DNA of 64,000 nt from an uncultured Collinsella sp. (GTDB lineage Bacteria > Actinomycetota > Coriobacteriia > Coriobacteriales > Coriobacteriaceae), in NCBI GenBank assembly GCA_900768795.1, contig CAAGEH010000010.1, positions 1 to 64,000 of the forward strand. The letters are read 5' to 3'. The number at the start of each line of letters is the position of its first letter. Within the stretch, counting starts at the first letter, position 1. The notes beneath the pieces are model-generated. The model had not been told where the DNA came from and made no database searches. It saw only the letters and a program-made list of their open reading frames with translations. Of this stretch, positions 48,587-57,690 are shown piece by piece. The translations under genes and the position numbers were made by a program.

Positions 48587-51583
48587 TTATCCTAAGAGCT
48601 CGATTACGTTGAAACTGGCGTTGCTCTTCTCGAGAATCTCGCGACCGCCAAAGACGCAGGCTGGCGCCTCATGGGCAATGCGGGTGACGTCCGGAGCCAG
48701 ACTGCGCAGCTTCTCGGGAGTGCAGGCAAGCATCTGCGCGCGTCTGCGTGCACGCTCATCGGGGGAGATGCCCGCGAGATACTCCGTGTTATGGCGTTTG
48801 GTCAGCGCGTACGGTTTGACCGGCGCGTCCACTCCGCTGACGCAGCTCACGATGAAACCCTCAAATGCCGCCTGGTCGGGTTCAAAGCCGGCGAGCCATT
48901 CGCCCGCGCGGTCGATGCGCTCAAGCGAAGGGTCGATGGCGGGGTCGCGGTAGGTGTAGAACGCGGCGCGGCGCGTGGCGGCGCGGAACCCGCAGCCGTA
49001 GGCGCCTCCCTTGACGCGGATTTCGTTCCAGAGGTAGTCGTACGAAAGGGCGTTGGCGGCAACGCTCCATGCGCCCGTGACCTGAATGTCGAGCCTGCGG
49101 GGGTCGAGGGCGCGTGCGGCAAAGCAGATGTCGCTTGGGATCACAAAGGCCTCGTGCAGGTCATGGGGCTCGGGAATCACAAGCGTCTGAGCTTGGGGAT
49201 CCGTGCGCGCCTCGAGTCCCATATTTCCCGCGGCTTGCCAATAGCGCTGGTAATCCTCATCCGAACCGGTAAAGCTGGCAATGGCGCCGTCGGAGCAGAA
49301 GATGCGTCGGCTCAGCTCGCGCAGCTTGTCGCAGAGTGCGCCCGCGCGCTCGTCGAAATGGTCGAGGAGATCGCGGACAAAGCGATAGAAATCGACACCC
49401 TCGAGTTGCTCGCTCAGCAGCGCGGGGTGCGTGGAATAGCTGCATGCGCGGGAGAGCGCGCAATTGTGCCCCGCATTGATGAAGGTCTGCTCGAGCCCGA
49501 TGCGAATCTGCATGAGCACGTCGCGCATGCGGTCGGTGTCCTCAAAGACGGTGGAACCCCAGACCTCGCGTGGAATCTGCGCAAGCGCCGGGATCTTTTC
49601 GGAGAGCGCGCCGGCGCTCACCAGCAGGTAGGGCTTTGCATCGTTGAGGTCGGGCTGCGTCATGACCTCCGTTGTAAAGGTGAGGAAGCCGAGGTTGCCG
49701 CTGATATAGCTGTCGAGCTCGTCGACCGAGTGCTGGGCGGTCGGCAGCTGCTTGAGCAGGCGGCAGAGAATCGAGACATAGGGCATCTCGTCAAACGCAA
49801 CGTGCGAGAGATCGAAATACTGAAGGGCGTAGGCGAGCCGGTTGGTGGGGATGTCGTGCTTGAGGCAGGTGATGGGCGCATCAGCGTCCACGTGGAACGG
49901 GCGCTCCGGGCGCGCGTTGCCGATATCGCTTACGCGCAGGCGCGGCAGCGTCGCTTTGGCCTCGGGCGAGTCTTCGGCTTCCTGGGCGGCGCGCAGACGG
50001 GAAGTCTCCTCTACCACGGCCTTGAGCTCGTCATCGGTCATGGCATCGCGTTTGCAGCGTAGCTCCGCCTCTTCGCTTGCGCCCCCGTCCTCCTCGTTGC
50101 GCGCGTCGATGGGAACGAGGTCGACGAGTGCTGCATGATCGGCATCGAGCACGAGCTCGCGCAACAGGTCTTCGAAGTAGGTGCCATCGAGCTCGCGGCG
50201 CAGCTCGGTGTAAACCGGTCCGTATTTGAGCGCGAGCGTGGCGGCATCGTCGTCGTAGAGCCACGTGGAGAGTGCGTCGCATGCGATCGCCACGCCGTCC
50301 GCCACGCCGTAGTCGCGCTGGCGCAGGTCATATTCGTTACTCGAAATGATCGCTTCGAGACGGTCGCGCGGAATGCCGTTTTCCACCAGGTTGCGACAGG
50401 TATCCTCGATGACCTCGCGGAATTTCGCGGCGACATCGGGTTTGGCGTTCTGCAGCATGATGAGCTCATAGGGCTGCAGGCACTCTGCGGCGGTGTAGCT
50501 CACGACGTTTCCGCCGAGACCGGAAGCGAGAATGGCCTTCTTGACGGGCGCCTCGTTGGTGCCGAGCAGCGCCTCGAAGAGAATATCCGCGGCGATCGTG
50601 CGCTTGCGGTCGAGTGCGCTCCCGAGCACGTAGCCTAGGCCGACCATGGCGTTGTCGGGGGTGGTCACCATGGTCGTGCGCTTGTAATCGCATGCTACGG
50701 GCTCTTGGACCTTGAGCACATTGGGCGCGAGTTCGGCTGCGGGTTTGCCTGCCTTTTTAGCGGCCGCGATGCGCTCGGCGGCGGCATAGGGGCGCGACAG
50801 GTATTCTGCATCGAGATGGGCGAGCGCGCGGTCGATATCGAGGTCGCCGTACAGGGTGATATAGCTGTTGGCAAGGTTGTAGTGGCGCGCGTGCGTGTCG
50901 AGGAACTGATCGTAGGTGAGCGTCGGGATGCAACGCGGGTCGCCGCCCGACTCGTTTGCATAGGCGGTGTCGGGGAAGAGCGCAGCGCAGATGGCGTCGT
51001 CGAGTACGCTCATGGGGTCCGAAAGCGCGCCCTTCATCTCGTTGAAGACCACGCCGTTGTAACGTAGGGTGCCCTCGCGGAGCTTGCTCGGTTCTGGCGC
51101 ATCCAGCTCGTAGTGCCATCCCTCCTGCTCGAAGATGGTCTTCTTGGTGTAGATGGCGGGGTTGAGCACGGCGTCCATGTAGACGTCCATGAGGTTGTAC
51201 AGGTCCTGCTCGTTGGTGGTCGCCACGGGATAGATCGTCTTGTCAGGATAGGTCATGGCGTTCAAGAACGTCTGCATCGAGCTTTTGATGAGGTCGACAA
51301 ACGGCTCTTTGACCGGGTATTTTGCCGAGCCGCAGAGCACGGAATGCTCGAGGATGTGGAACACGCCGGTCGAATCGGTCGGCGGCGTTTTGAATCCGAT
51401 AGCAAATGCCTTGTTCTCGTCATCGCAGGCAAGATAGAGCAGGCGCGCGCCCGATAGCTGATGGCGAAGGACATATGCGCAGGCGTCGAGCTCCTCGATG
51501 GTCTCGTGGCGCTCGACGGTGAAACCGTGGACGGTCGCTCCGTCGATAAGGTGTTCGGCTGCAATGGTGCGGGGGTCGGTCAT
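48587..51583 (-). CDS. Zinc-dependent peptidase, M16C (PreP-like) insulinase family
   Basis: 998 residues. ATG 51583 follows AAGGAGCACTT. The inverted zinc motif HxxEH is His76-Ile-Leu-Glu79-His80 in GVFHILEHSVLCGSAKYPVKEPF, which is the M16C/presequence-protease pattern. The C-terminal domain holds the conserved Arg/Tyr binding region KGGAYGCGFRAA. Such enzymes degrade short unstructured peptides in the cytoplasm in bacteria. Size (about 1000 residues, four M16 lobes) fits. A single gene, divergent from the EamA transporter. Confidence 0.94.
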   Translation of the reverse strand: MTDPRTIAAEHLIDGATVHGFTVERHETIEELDACAYVLRHQLSGARLLYLACDDENKAFAIGFKTPPTDSTGVFHILEHSVLCGSAKYPVKEPFVDLIKSSMQTFLNAMTYPDKTIYPVATTNEQDLYNLMDVYMDAVLNPAIYTKKTIFEQEGWHYELDAPEPSKLREGTLRYNGVVFNEMKGALSDPMSVLDDAICAALFPDTAYANESGGDPRCIPTLTYDQFLDTHARHYNLANSYITLYGDLDIDRALAHLDAEYLSRPYAAAERIAAAKKAGKPAAELAPNVLKVQEPVACDYKRTTMVTTPDNAMVGLGYVLGSALDRKRTIAADILFEALLGTNEAPVKKAILASGLGGNVVSYTAAECLQPYELIMLQNAKPDVAAKFREVIEDTCRNLVENGIPRDRLEAIISSNEYDLRQRDYGVADGVAIACDALSTWLYDDDAATLALKYGPVYTELRRELDGTYFEDLLRELVLDADHAALVDLVPIDARNEEDGGASEEAELRCKRDAMTDDELKAVVEETSRLRAAQEAEDSPEAKATLPRLRVSDIGNARPERPFHVDADAPITCLKHDIPTNRLAYALQYFDLSHVAFDEMPYVSILCRLLKQLPTAQHSVDELDSYISGNLGFLTFTTEVMTQPDLNDAKPYLLVSAGALSEKIPALAQIPREVWGSTVFEDTDRMRDVLMQIRIGLEQTFINAGHNCALSRACSYSTHPALLSEQLEGVDFYRFVRDLLDHFDERAGALCDKLRELSRRIFCSDGAIASFTGSDEDYQRYWQAAGNMGLEARTDPQAQTLVIPEPHDLHEAFVIPSDICFAARALDPRRLDIQVTGAWSVAANALSYDYLWNEIRVKGGAYGCGFRAATRRAAFYTYRDPAIDPSLERIDRAGEWLAGFEPDQAAFEGFIVSCVSGVDAPVKPYALTKRHNTEYLAGISPDERARRRAQMLACTPEKLRSLAPDVTRIAHEAPACVFGGREILEKSNASFNVIELLG

Positions 51584-51830
51584 AAGTGCTCCTTGCTGGT
51601 TGGTTAAACAGCTCAAAGTATACCCGCGCACACCCGTGCCAACGCAGGCGAGACGAGGGCGGAATGGGACATGCTCTCGGCGCGTGTCGATGCGGATGAG
51701 GCGGGACGGTCGCGGGCATGTGCTTGGCGTGTTGGCAGCTGCGTCTCACGCGCTTGGCCTGCAGTGCGTGGCGGGCGCGTGCTAAAGTGGACGGGGTTTG
51801 TTTCGAACATGTTTCCAGAGGGGGTTCGGC

Positions 51831-52838
51831 GTGGCAAAAGAGGGCGTCGAGGTGGCGGATTCGTCGGAATCGACGACGGGTATCGCGGTTTCAGCCGATG
51901 GTGTCGACGAGGTCTCACGTGCCCAGCGCCGGCAGCAGCGCGATGCCGCCAACGCCAAGCGCGGACGCGGGTTTGCGCTCGGCGTCGTGGTGACGCTTCT
52001 CGGTGGCGCATTCTGGGGCTTCTCGGGCACGAGCGCGAGCTTCCTTTTCGATACGTATCACATCGACACGCTCTGGCTGATGAGCGTGCGCCAGGTTCTT
52101 GCCGGCCTGCTCTTTATGGTGGTTATCGCCGCGCGCTACCGCTCGCAGCTCTGCGCGATGTGGCGCGACCGCGTCGACCGCCGCCGTCTCTTGCTCTTTG
52201 CTGGGTTCGGGCTGTGGTTCAACCAGTTCTGGTATCTCACAGCGGTGCGCCTCACCAACGCGGGAACCGCCACCGTCATGCAGTGTCTCGAGCTTCTGAT
52301 CATCATGGCGATTACCTGCGTGCAGGCACGCCGCCGCCCGCGCCGCCGCGAGGTTTTCGGCGTGGCCTTGGCGCTTTGCGGTACGTACCTCATCGCCACG
52401 GGCGGCAACCCCACCTCGCTCGCCATCTCTCCCGCTGGCCTTGTCGCGGGGGCGATGTGCGCCATCTCTGCCGCCCTTCTGGCGGTGCTTCCCGCAAAGA
52501 TTCTCCCCAAGTACGGAAGCCCCGTGGTAACCGGTTCGGGCATGCTCGTCGCAGGAATCGCGAGCAGCATTTTTGTGCAGCCGTGGAGAAATGTTCCCAC
52601 GCTCGATGCTCCCGGGCTCGGAGCGTTCGCGATCTTTATCTTTGTGGGATCGTTCCTCGCATTCATGCTGTATATGCAGGGCGTTAAAGAGATCGGTTCC
52701 ATGCCGGCGGCGCTTTTGGGCACCGTCGAGCCGGTGTCCGCCACGATTACGAGCGCGATCATGCTCGGTACGGTTTTTATGCCAACGGACCTTGCCGGTT
52801 TTGCCATGATCATCGCAATGGTCTTCCTCACGGTATAA
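51831..52838 (+). CDS. EamA/DMT-family transporter
   Basis: 335 residues. The GTG at 51831 follows GAGGGGGTTCGGC and is preferred over an in-frame TTG 11 codons upstream. A hydrophilic N-terminus of about 45 residues precedes ten predicted helices arranged as two five-helix EamA repeats: the first from GVVVTLLGGAFWGFSGTSASF, the second from LVAGAMCAISAALLAVLPAKI. Conserved features include the tail LLGTVEPVSATITSAIMLGTV. These carry metabolites out of or into the cell; the substrate is unknown. 51 bases before glmM on the same strand, so the two may be co-transcribed. Confidence 0.9.
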   Translation: MAKEGVEVADSSESTTGIAVSADGVDEVSRAQRRQQRDAANAKRGRGFALGVVVTLLGGAFWGFSGTSASFLFDTYHIDTLWLMSVRQVLAGLLFMVVIAARYRSQLCAMWRDRVDRRRLLLFAGFGLWFNQFWYLTAVRLTNAGTATVMQCLELLIIMAITCVQARRRPRRREVFGVALALCGTYLIATGGNPTSLAISPAGLVAGAMCAISAALLAVLPAKILPKYGSPVVTGSGMLVAGIASSIFVQPWRNVPTLDAPGLGAFAIFIFVGSFLAFMLYMQGVKEIGSMPAALLGTVEPVSATITSAIMLGTVFMPTDLAGFAMIIAMVFLTV

Positions 52839-52889
52839 TGCTGCTTTGGCCGGGTCGATACGCGCCCGCCGCTATGAGAGGAAACAAAT

Positions 52890-54215
52890 ATGAAGTACTT
52901 CGGAACCGATGGCTTCCGTGGCGAGGCGAACAACGGGCTTAACGTCGATCACGCGTTTAAGATCGGCCGTTTTGTCGGCTGGTACTATGGCGCGCGCAAG
53001 AACAAGAAAGCTCGCGTCATCGTGGGCAAGGACACGCGCCGTTCGAGCTATATGTTCGAGTCCGCTTTGGTTTCGGGCCTGGTCGCAAGCGGTGCCGATG
53101 CCTATATGCTGCACGTCATCCCCACGCCGGGCGTGGCGTACGAGACGGTCGATGGCCGTTTTGACTGCGGCATCATGATCAGCGCGAGCCATAATCCCTA
53201 TACCGACAACGGCATCAAGCTCGTTAATAACGAGGGCTACAAGATGGACGAGGACGTCCTCGAGCTTATCGAGGAGTACATCGACGGCAAGGTCGATGTG
53301 CCGCTTGCAACGGGCGACGCCATCGGCTGCACGGTCGATTACATGCAGGGCCGCAACCGCTACATCGCATACCTCATCGCTAGCGCCAACTTCTCGCTTC
53401 AGGGTGTCAAGGTCGGTCTCGACTGCGCCAACGGTTCGGCTTCCTCCGTTGCCAAACCGGTGTTCGACGCGCTCGGCGCCGATGTCCGCGTGATCAACAA
53501 CAACCCCGACGGCTTCAACATCAACGTCGACTGTGGATCCACGCATATCGAACGCCTGCAGCGCCACGTGCTCGAGCAGGGTCTCGATGTGGGTTTCGCC
53601 TACGATGGCGACGCCGACCGCTGCCTGTGCGTCGATGAGCGCGGCCGCGTCGTCGATGGCGACCAGGTGCTCTATGTCTGCGGTGTTTACCTCAACAAGC
53701 ACGGTCGTCTGTCGGGCGGCACGGTCGTTCCCACGGTCATGACCAACTTCGGCATCGTCAAGGCGCTCGAGCAGGCTTCGCTCCATGTCGAGATGTCCGC
53801 TGTGGGCGATCGTTTTGTGTACGCCAAGATGCTCGAGGGCGGTTATTCGCTCGGCGGTGAGCAGAGCGGCCATACCATTTTCGGTGATATCGAGCGCACA
53901 GGTGACGGTATCATGACGTCGCTGCGCGTGATGGAGGTCATCCGTGCCGAGCGCGAGACGCTTTCGCAGCTGACGGCTCCGTGCAAGCTGTATCCGCAGG
54001 TGCTCAAGAATGTCCGCGTTGAAGATAAAGACGCGGCGCTTGCAAGCCCCGAGCTCGCGCGCGCAACCGAGGAAGCGGAGAAGCTGCTTGACGGCACCGG
54101 CCGCGTGCTCGTGCGTAAGAGCGGTACCGAGCCGCTTATCCGCGTGCTTGCCGAGGCGCAGGACGCCAAGCTCGCCCAGAAGGCTTGCGACATGATCGTG
54201 GCCAAGGTCAAGTAG
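52890..54215 (+). CDS. glmM: Phosphoglucosamine mutase
   Basis: Converts glucosamine-6-P to glucosamine-1-P for peptidoglycan precursor supply. ATG 52890 after GAGAGGAAACAAAT. 441 residues, normal. Begins KYFGTDGFRGEANNGLNVDHAF; the phosphoserine is Ser100 in ISASHNPYTDNGIK; the metal loop is DGDADRCLCVD; the substrate loop GGEQSGHTIF; the phosphate-binding loop VRKSGTEPLIRVLAE. Follows the EamA gene and is followed by a terminator. Confidence 0.98.
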   Translation: MKYFGTDGFRGEANNGLNVDHAFKIGRFVGWYYGARKNKKARVIVGKDTRRSSYMFESALVSGLVASGADAYMLHVIPTPGVAYETVDGRFDCGIMISASHNPYTDNGIKLVNNEGYKMDEDVLELIEEYIDGKVDVPLATGDAIGCTVDYMQGRNRYIAYLIASANFSLQGVKVGLDCANGSASSVAKPVFDALGADVRVINNNPDGFNINVDCGSTHIERLQRHVLEQGLDVGFAYDGDADRCLCVDERGRVVDGDQVLYVCGVYLNKHGRLSGGTVVPTVMTNFGIVKALEQASLHVEMSAVGDRFVYAKMLEGGYSLGGEQSGHTIFGDIERTGDGIMTSLRVMEVIRAERETLSQLTAPCKLYPQVLKNVRVEDKDAALASPELARATEEAEKLLDGTGRVLVRKSGTEPLIRVLAEAQDAKLAQKACDMIVAKVK

Positions 54216-54237
54216 GCTGCTGTCTATTACTAAGATG

Positions 54238-54283
54238 AAAATTAGGCTCGCCGGCGGGACGATTCCTCCGACGAGCCTAATTT
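54238..54283 (+). terminator. Terminator after glmM
   Basis: AAATTAGGCTCG (54238-54249) pairs with CGAGCCTAATTT (54272-54283). The tail is tttgtgg, so the T-run is short on this strand. It lies 23 bases after the glmM stop and is symmetrical enough to serve both directions. Confidence 0.85.
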
Positions 54284-54426
54284 GTGGCTGGCAGGTGGTG
54301 TGCGCGGATTTCCGTTGGCCCGCGCGTCTCATCTGCCCTTGCGGGTTTGTCAGCCTATGTTTATGGGTGTAACGCTCTGCCTTTACCGGTTTTCCGGTCC
54401 GCGTTTGCCGGTGTGTCTACCCGCTC

Positions 54427-55992
54427 TTACAGGCTGTACAGCTCCGTGAACTTCGCCTGTAGGCAGTTGGTGTAGTAGCTCACATCGAACGGCATGCCGC
54501 AGGCGTTCTCGATAAGTTCGGGCGCATCCTTGGAGCGGCCCCACTGCCAGATGTTCTTACCGAGCCAGTCGCGCACGGGCGCAAGATCGCCGCTCGCGCA
54601 CGCGGCGTCGAGATCGACGTGGTCGCGGCACATCGCGGGCACGTACATGGCATCGTAAGCGCTGCCGAGCGCATAGGTCGGGAAGTATCCAAAAGAACCG
54701 CCTGACCAGTGCGTATCCTGCAAGCACCCGCGCGTGTCGTCGGGTACCTCGATACCGAGGTACTCCATCATGTACGTTTTCCAGAGCTCCGGAATATCCT
54801 TAGCGGTGATATCGCCCGCGAACAGGCGGCGTTCGATCTGGTAGCGCACGATGATGTGCAGCGGGTAGGTGAGCTCGTCCGCTTCGGTGCGGATGAGCGA
54901 GGGCTGGCTGATGTTGACCGCACGGTACAGCGTGTCCTCGTCGACGTCGCTGTAGACCTCGGGAACATGCTTGCGGAGCAGGGCGAGCAGCGGACCCATA
55001 AAAGCGCGGCTGCGTGCGACCGTGTTCTCAAAGAAACGGCTCTGGCTTTCGTGGATGCCCATGGACGTGCCGCCTGCCAGGCAGGTATAGGCGTAGTTGG
55101 GATTGACGCCGAGTTCGTAGGCGGTGTGGCCTGCCTCGTGGATAATCGAGTAGACGTTGGACATCAGGTCGTTTTCGAAATAGTGCGTGGCGATGCGCGC
55201 GTCACCCGCGGCAAAGCCCTCGGAGAAAGGATGCTCGGTCGTGGCGAGCGTGGTGTCGGCAAGGTCGAGCCCCACGAGTTTCATGAGGTCGAACGAGAGG
55301 GCGCGCTGCGTCTCGATGGGGACGTGCGCGTTCATGAACGCGGGGCGTTCTTGCGGGCCCTTCTCGCGAATCGCTTTGACGAGCGGGGTGACGGTTGCCT
55401 CGACGTTCTTGCAGAAATCGTCGAAGACGTTTGTCGTGAGTCCGCGCTCGTTTTGGTCGAGCCAGACGTCGTAGGGGTCTGCGTCGGGGTTCATGAGGCC
55501 CGCTTGGTGCTTGAGCTCCTGCACGATGCGGTCGACATAGGGCTCGAAACTCTTCCAGTCGTTGGCTAGTTTTGCCTGGTGCCAGCAGGCGTCCGCCTCG
55601 CAGACGAGACGCGTCCACGCCTCCGCCTCGCTTGTGGGGATGGCGAGAGCCTCGCGCTGATCGCGCGCGAGAACGCGCGCTTCTGCGGCCGCCTGCTCGT
55701 CATCGGTGTAGCCTTTTTTGACCGCGTGCTCCACCTTATTTGTAGTCTTGAGTGAGGAGCCAGCGGTTAAGAGCGTGTGGTGACGTGCACTGAGCGCGCC
55801 CATCGCTTCGCCGCGCGCCGCGGCACCGTTCTGCGGCGCGATCGTCGCCCCATCGAATTCTGCGATTTTGAGCAGGTATTCATCGCACCATAGCTCGCGC
55901 TCGAGTTTACGCATCTTCTCTATGGAGTTTTGTGCCTTTGCGCGTTTTTCCTGCAGCTTTGCAACCTTTTTGTCGTGTTTGTTCTTGCCCAT
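54427..55992 (-). CDS. Metallocarboxypeptidase, M32 (Taq/thermostable type)
   Basis: Removes C-terminal residues from peptides, using zinc. ATG 55992 follows AAAGGAACGAC. 521 residues; family members are about 500. The HExxH site is His285-Glu-Ala-Gly-His289 in IIHEAGHTAYELG, with the M32 marker HESQSRFFEN near 313 and later LTYPLHIIVRYQIERRLF and the DTHWSGGSFGYFPTYALGS block. The N-terminal 30 residues are Lys-rich (KNKHDKKVAKLQEKRAKAQ) and charged, unlike many homologues. It runs opposite to the T-box and pheS and ends in the terminator region after glmM. Confidence 0.95.
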   Translation of the reverse strand: MGKNKHDKKVAKLQEKRAKAQNSIEKMRKLERELWCDEYLLKIAEFDGATIAPQNGAAARGEAMGALSARHHTLLTAGSSLKTTNKVEHAVKKGYTDDEQAAAEARVLARDQREALAIPTSEAEAWTRLVCEADACWHQAKLANDWKSFEPYVDRIVQELKHQAGLMNPDADPYDVWLDQNERGLTTNVFDDFCKNVEATVTPLVKAIREKGPQERPAFMNAHVPIETQRALSFDLMKLVGLDLADTTLATTEHPFSEGFAAGDARIATHYFENDLMSNVYSIIHEAGHTAYELGVNPNYAYTCLAGGTSMGIHESQSRFFENTVARSRAFMGPLLALLRKHVPEVYSDVDEDTLYRAVNISQPSLIRTEADELTYPLHIIVRYQIERRLFAGDITAKDIPELWKTYMMEYLGIEVPDDTRGCLQDTHWSGGSFGYFPTYALGSAYDAMYVPAMCRDHVDLDAACASGDLAPVRDWLGKNIWQWGRSKDAPELIENACGMPFDVSYYTNCLQAKFTELYSL

Positions 55993-56097
55993 GTCGTTCC
56001 TTTCGCTCGGGAATCGCCACCATTGTAGACCGCCTGTCGGTTTTACGCAGGGCATGTTTAACGACAGATAGCTGCGAAAACTGTGGTATCATCTCGA

Positions 56098-56384
56098 CCA
56101 ATGCGTTGACGGAGAGGGTCTGGTCCGCCGCGCCGGGTTTAAGAGAGAAGAGGTCATGGGCTGCAAGCCTCTTCACCTTGGCAAGGGCTAAACGTTCACT
56201 CCCGAGCTGCTTTCTTAACGTGTATGCGCAAGTGCGGCACAAGTAGGGAAGCCGTGAGCCTCGCGACAAGAGGTCCAAAGTGGGTATGCCGGGCGGACAT
56301 CCGGCAGCCAAACAAGGTGGTACCGCGGAATTCAACCGTCCTTGGGCAAGCGAGAAGCGCCCAAGGACGGTTTTTTATTGCCGA
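56098..56384 (+). promoter_or_regulatory. T-box riboswitch (Phe) upstream of pheST
   Basis: The core T-box AAGGTGGTACCGCGG is at 56314-56328. The terminator stem (AACCGTCCTTGGGC at 56334-56347 with GCCCAAGGACGGTT at 56359-56372, then a T-run) follows at once and must exchange with the antiterminator when uncharged tRNA binds. Stem I material lies at about 56098-56200. Two UUC codons, 56172-56174 and 56195-56197, are candidates for the Phe specifier; the second lies next to a gttta/taaac pairing. A -10-like TATCAT near 56085 may start the transcript. Expression of pheS/pheT should rise when uncharged tRNA-Phe accumulates. Confidence 0.93.
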
Positions 56385-56434
56385 GTGCGGGCGGACGGGG
56401 CATGACGCCCCGTGCAGACAGGAAAGGAAGATAG

Positions 56435-57511
56435 ATGAGTCTGATCGATGATCTGGCCAAGCTCGAAGTGGAGGCAAAGGAGCTTATCGCCAACGCCGAC
56501 GACGCCGAGAAGCTCGAGGCCGCCCGCGTGGCCCTGCTCGGCCGCAAGGGTCGTGTGACCGGTCTGATGCGCATGATGGGCAAGCTTTCTCCCGAGGAGC
56601 GTCCCGTGATGGGCAAGCGCGCCAACGAGATGCGCCAGCTGGTCGAGGGCCTGTTCGAGGAACGCAAGGCCGAGATGAAGGCTACCGCCCTCAAGCATGC
56701 ACTCGAGCATGACGCCGTTGACATCACTCTGCCGGGAATCCGTCCGCAGATCGGTCACCAGCACCTCATCAAGCAGATCATCGAGGAGGCCGAGAACATC
56801 TTCTGCGGTATCGGCTACACGGTCGAGTCGGGTCCGCAGGTCGACACCTCCTACTACAACTTCACGGCGCTCAATGCTCCGATGGATCACCCGAGCCGCT
56901 CCGCGCGCGATACGTTCTACGTGGTGGACAACAACCCCGGCAGCGTTGCGCACCCCGAGGCGCACGCCCACGGTGAGTCGGATATTCTGCTCCGCACCCA
57001 GACTTCGGGCGTGCAGATTCACACCATGGAAAGCCAGAAGCCGCCCATCTACATGATCTGCCCGGGTACGGTGTACCGTCCCGATACCGCAGATGCCTGC
57101 CATCTGCCGCAGTTCAACCAGATCGAGGGTCTGGTCGTCGACGAGGGCATCACGTTCGGCGACCTCAAGGGCACGCTCGACTACTTCGTCAAATGCATGT
57201 TCGGCGAGGACCGAAAGACGCGCTATCGCCCGCATTTCTTCCCGTTCACCGAGCCTTCCTGCGAGGTCGACGTGAGCTGCCACGTGTGCGGCGGCAAGGG
57301 TTGCAACTTCTGCAAGCACAGCGGCTGGATTGAGATTCTGGGCTGCGGCATGGTCGACCCCAACGTGCTCATCAACTGCGGCATCGACCCCGAGAAGTAC
57401 ACCGGTTTCGCTTTCGGTATCGGCGCCGAGCGCGTGGCGGCGCTTCGCTACGATCTGCCCGACCTGCGCACGTTGATGACAGGCGACATGCGATTCCTCA
57501 ACCAGTTCTAG
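56435..57511 (+). CDS. pheS: Phenylalanyl-tRNA synthetase alpha subunit
   Basis: Catalytic subunit of the alpha2beta2 class II synthetase. ATG 56435 follows GACAGGAAAGGAAG. 358 residues. Helical N-terminal tRNA-binding arm (about 1-90) with LGRKGRVTGLMRMMGKLSPEERP, then the catalytic domain: HPSRSARDTFYVV, LLRTQTSGVQIHTM, CHLPQFNQIEGLVVDEG, YRPHFFPFTEPSCEVDV, and the motif 3 AFGIGAERVAALRY near 325. A zinc-like pattern CHVCGGKGCNFC lies before it. It is under the T-box leader and followed after 179 bases by pheT. Confidence 0.98.
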   Translation: MSLIDDLAKLEVEAKELIANADDAEKLEAARVALLGRKGRVTGLMRMMGKLSPEERPVMGKRANEMRQLVEGLFEERKAEMKATALKHALEHDAVDITLPGIRPQIGHQHLIKQIIEEAENIFCGIGYTVESGPQVDTSYYNFTALNAPMDHPSRSARDTFYVVDNNPGSVAHPEAHAHGESDILLRTQTSGVQIHTMESQKPPIYMICPGTVYRPDTADACHLPQFNQIEGLVVDEGITFGDLKGTLDYFVKCMFGEDRKTRYRPHFFPFTEPSCEVDVSCHVCGGKGCNFCKHSGWIEILGCGMVDPNVLINCGIDPEKYTGFAFGIGAERVAALRYDLPDLRTLMTGDMRFLNQF

Positions 57512-57517
57512 GCTTGC

Positions 57518-57611
57518 CCAGCTACCTCATCTTGGCGTTCAAACCGTCACTCGCGTACCTTTAGTACGCTTCGCTCCTCTTTTACGCCAACCTGAGGCAC
57601 CTGGACAACCC
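57518..57611. other. Large imperfect hairpin between pheS and pheT
   Basis: The left arm (ccagctacctcatcttggcg, 57518-57537) pairs imperfectly with the right arm (about 57583-57604), and a perfect inner hairpin GCGTAC-CTTTA-GTACGC lies at 57553-57569. The structure occupies most of the 179-base gap. There is no T-run next to it. I recall similar hairpins between pheS and pheT in other Gram-positive genomes, but this is not checked. Confidence 0.65.
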
Positions 57612-57690
57612 TCGCTTTTTGCAGGGAATGTTTCCGTAGTTGAGTTTCACCTGCGCGTTGTCGCGGGATTCCATATGAAAGGAGAGCTAG

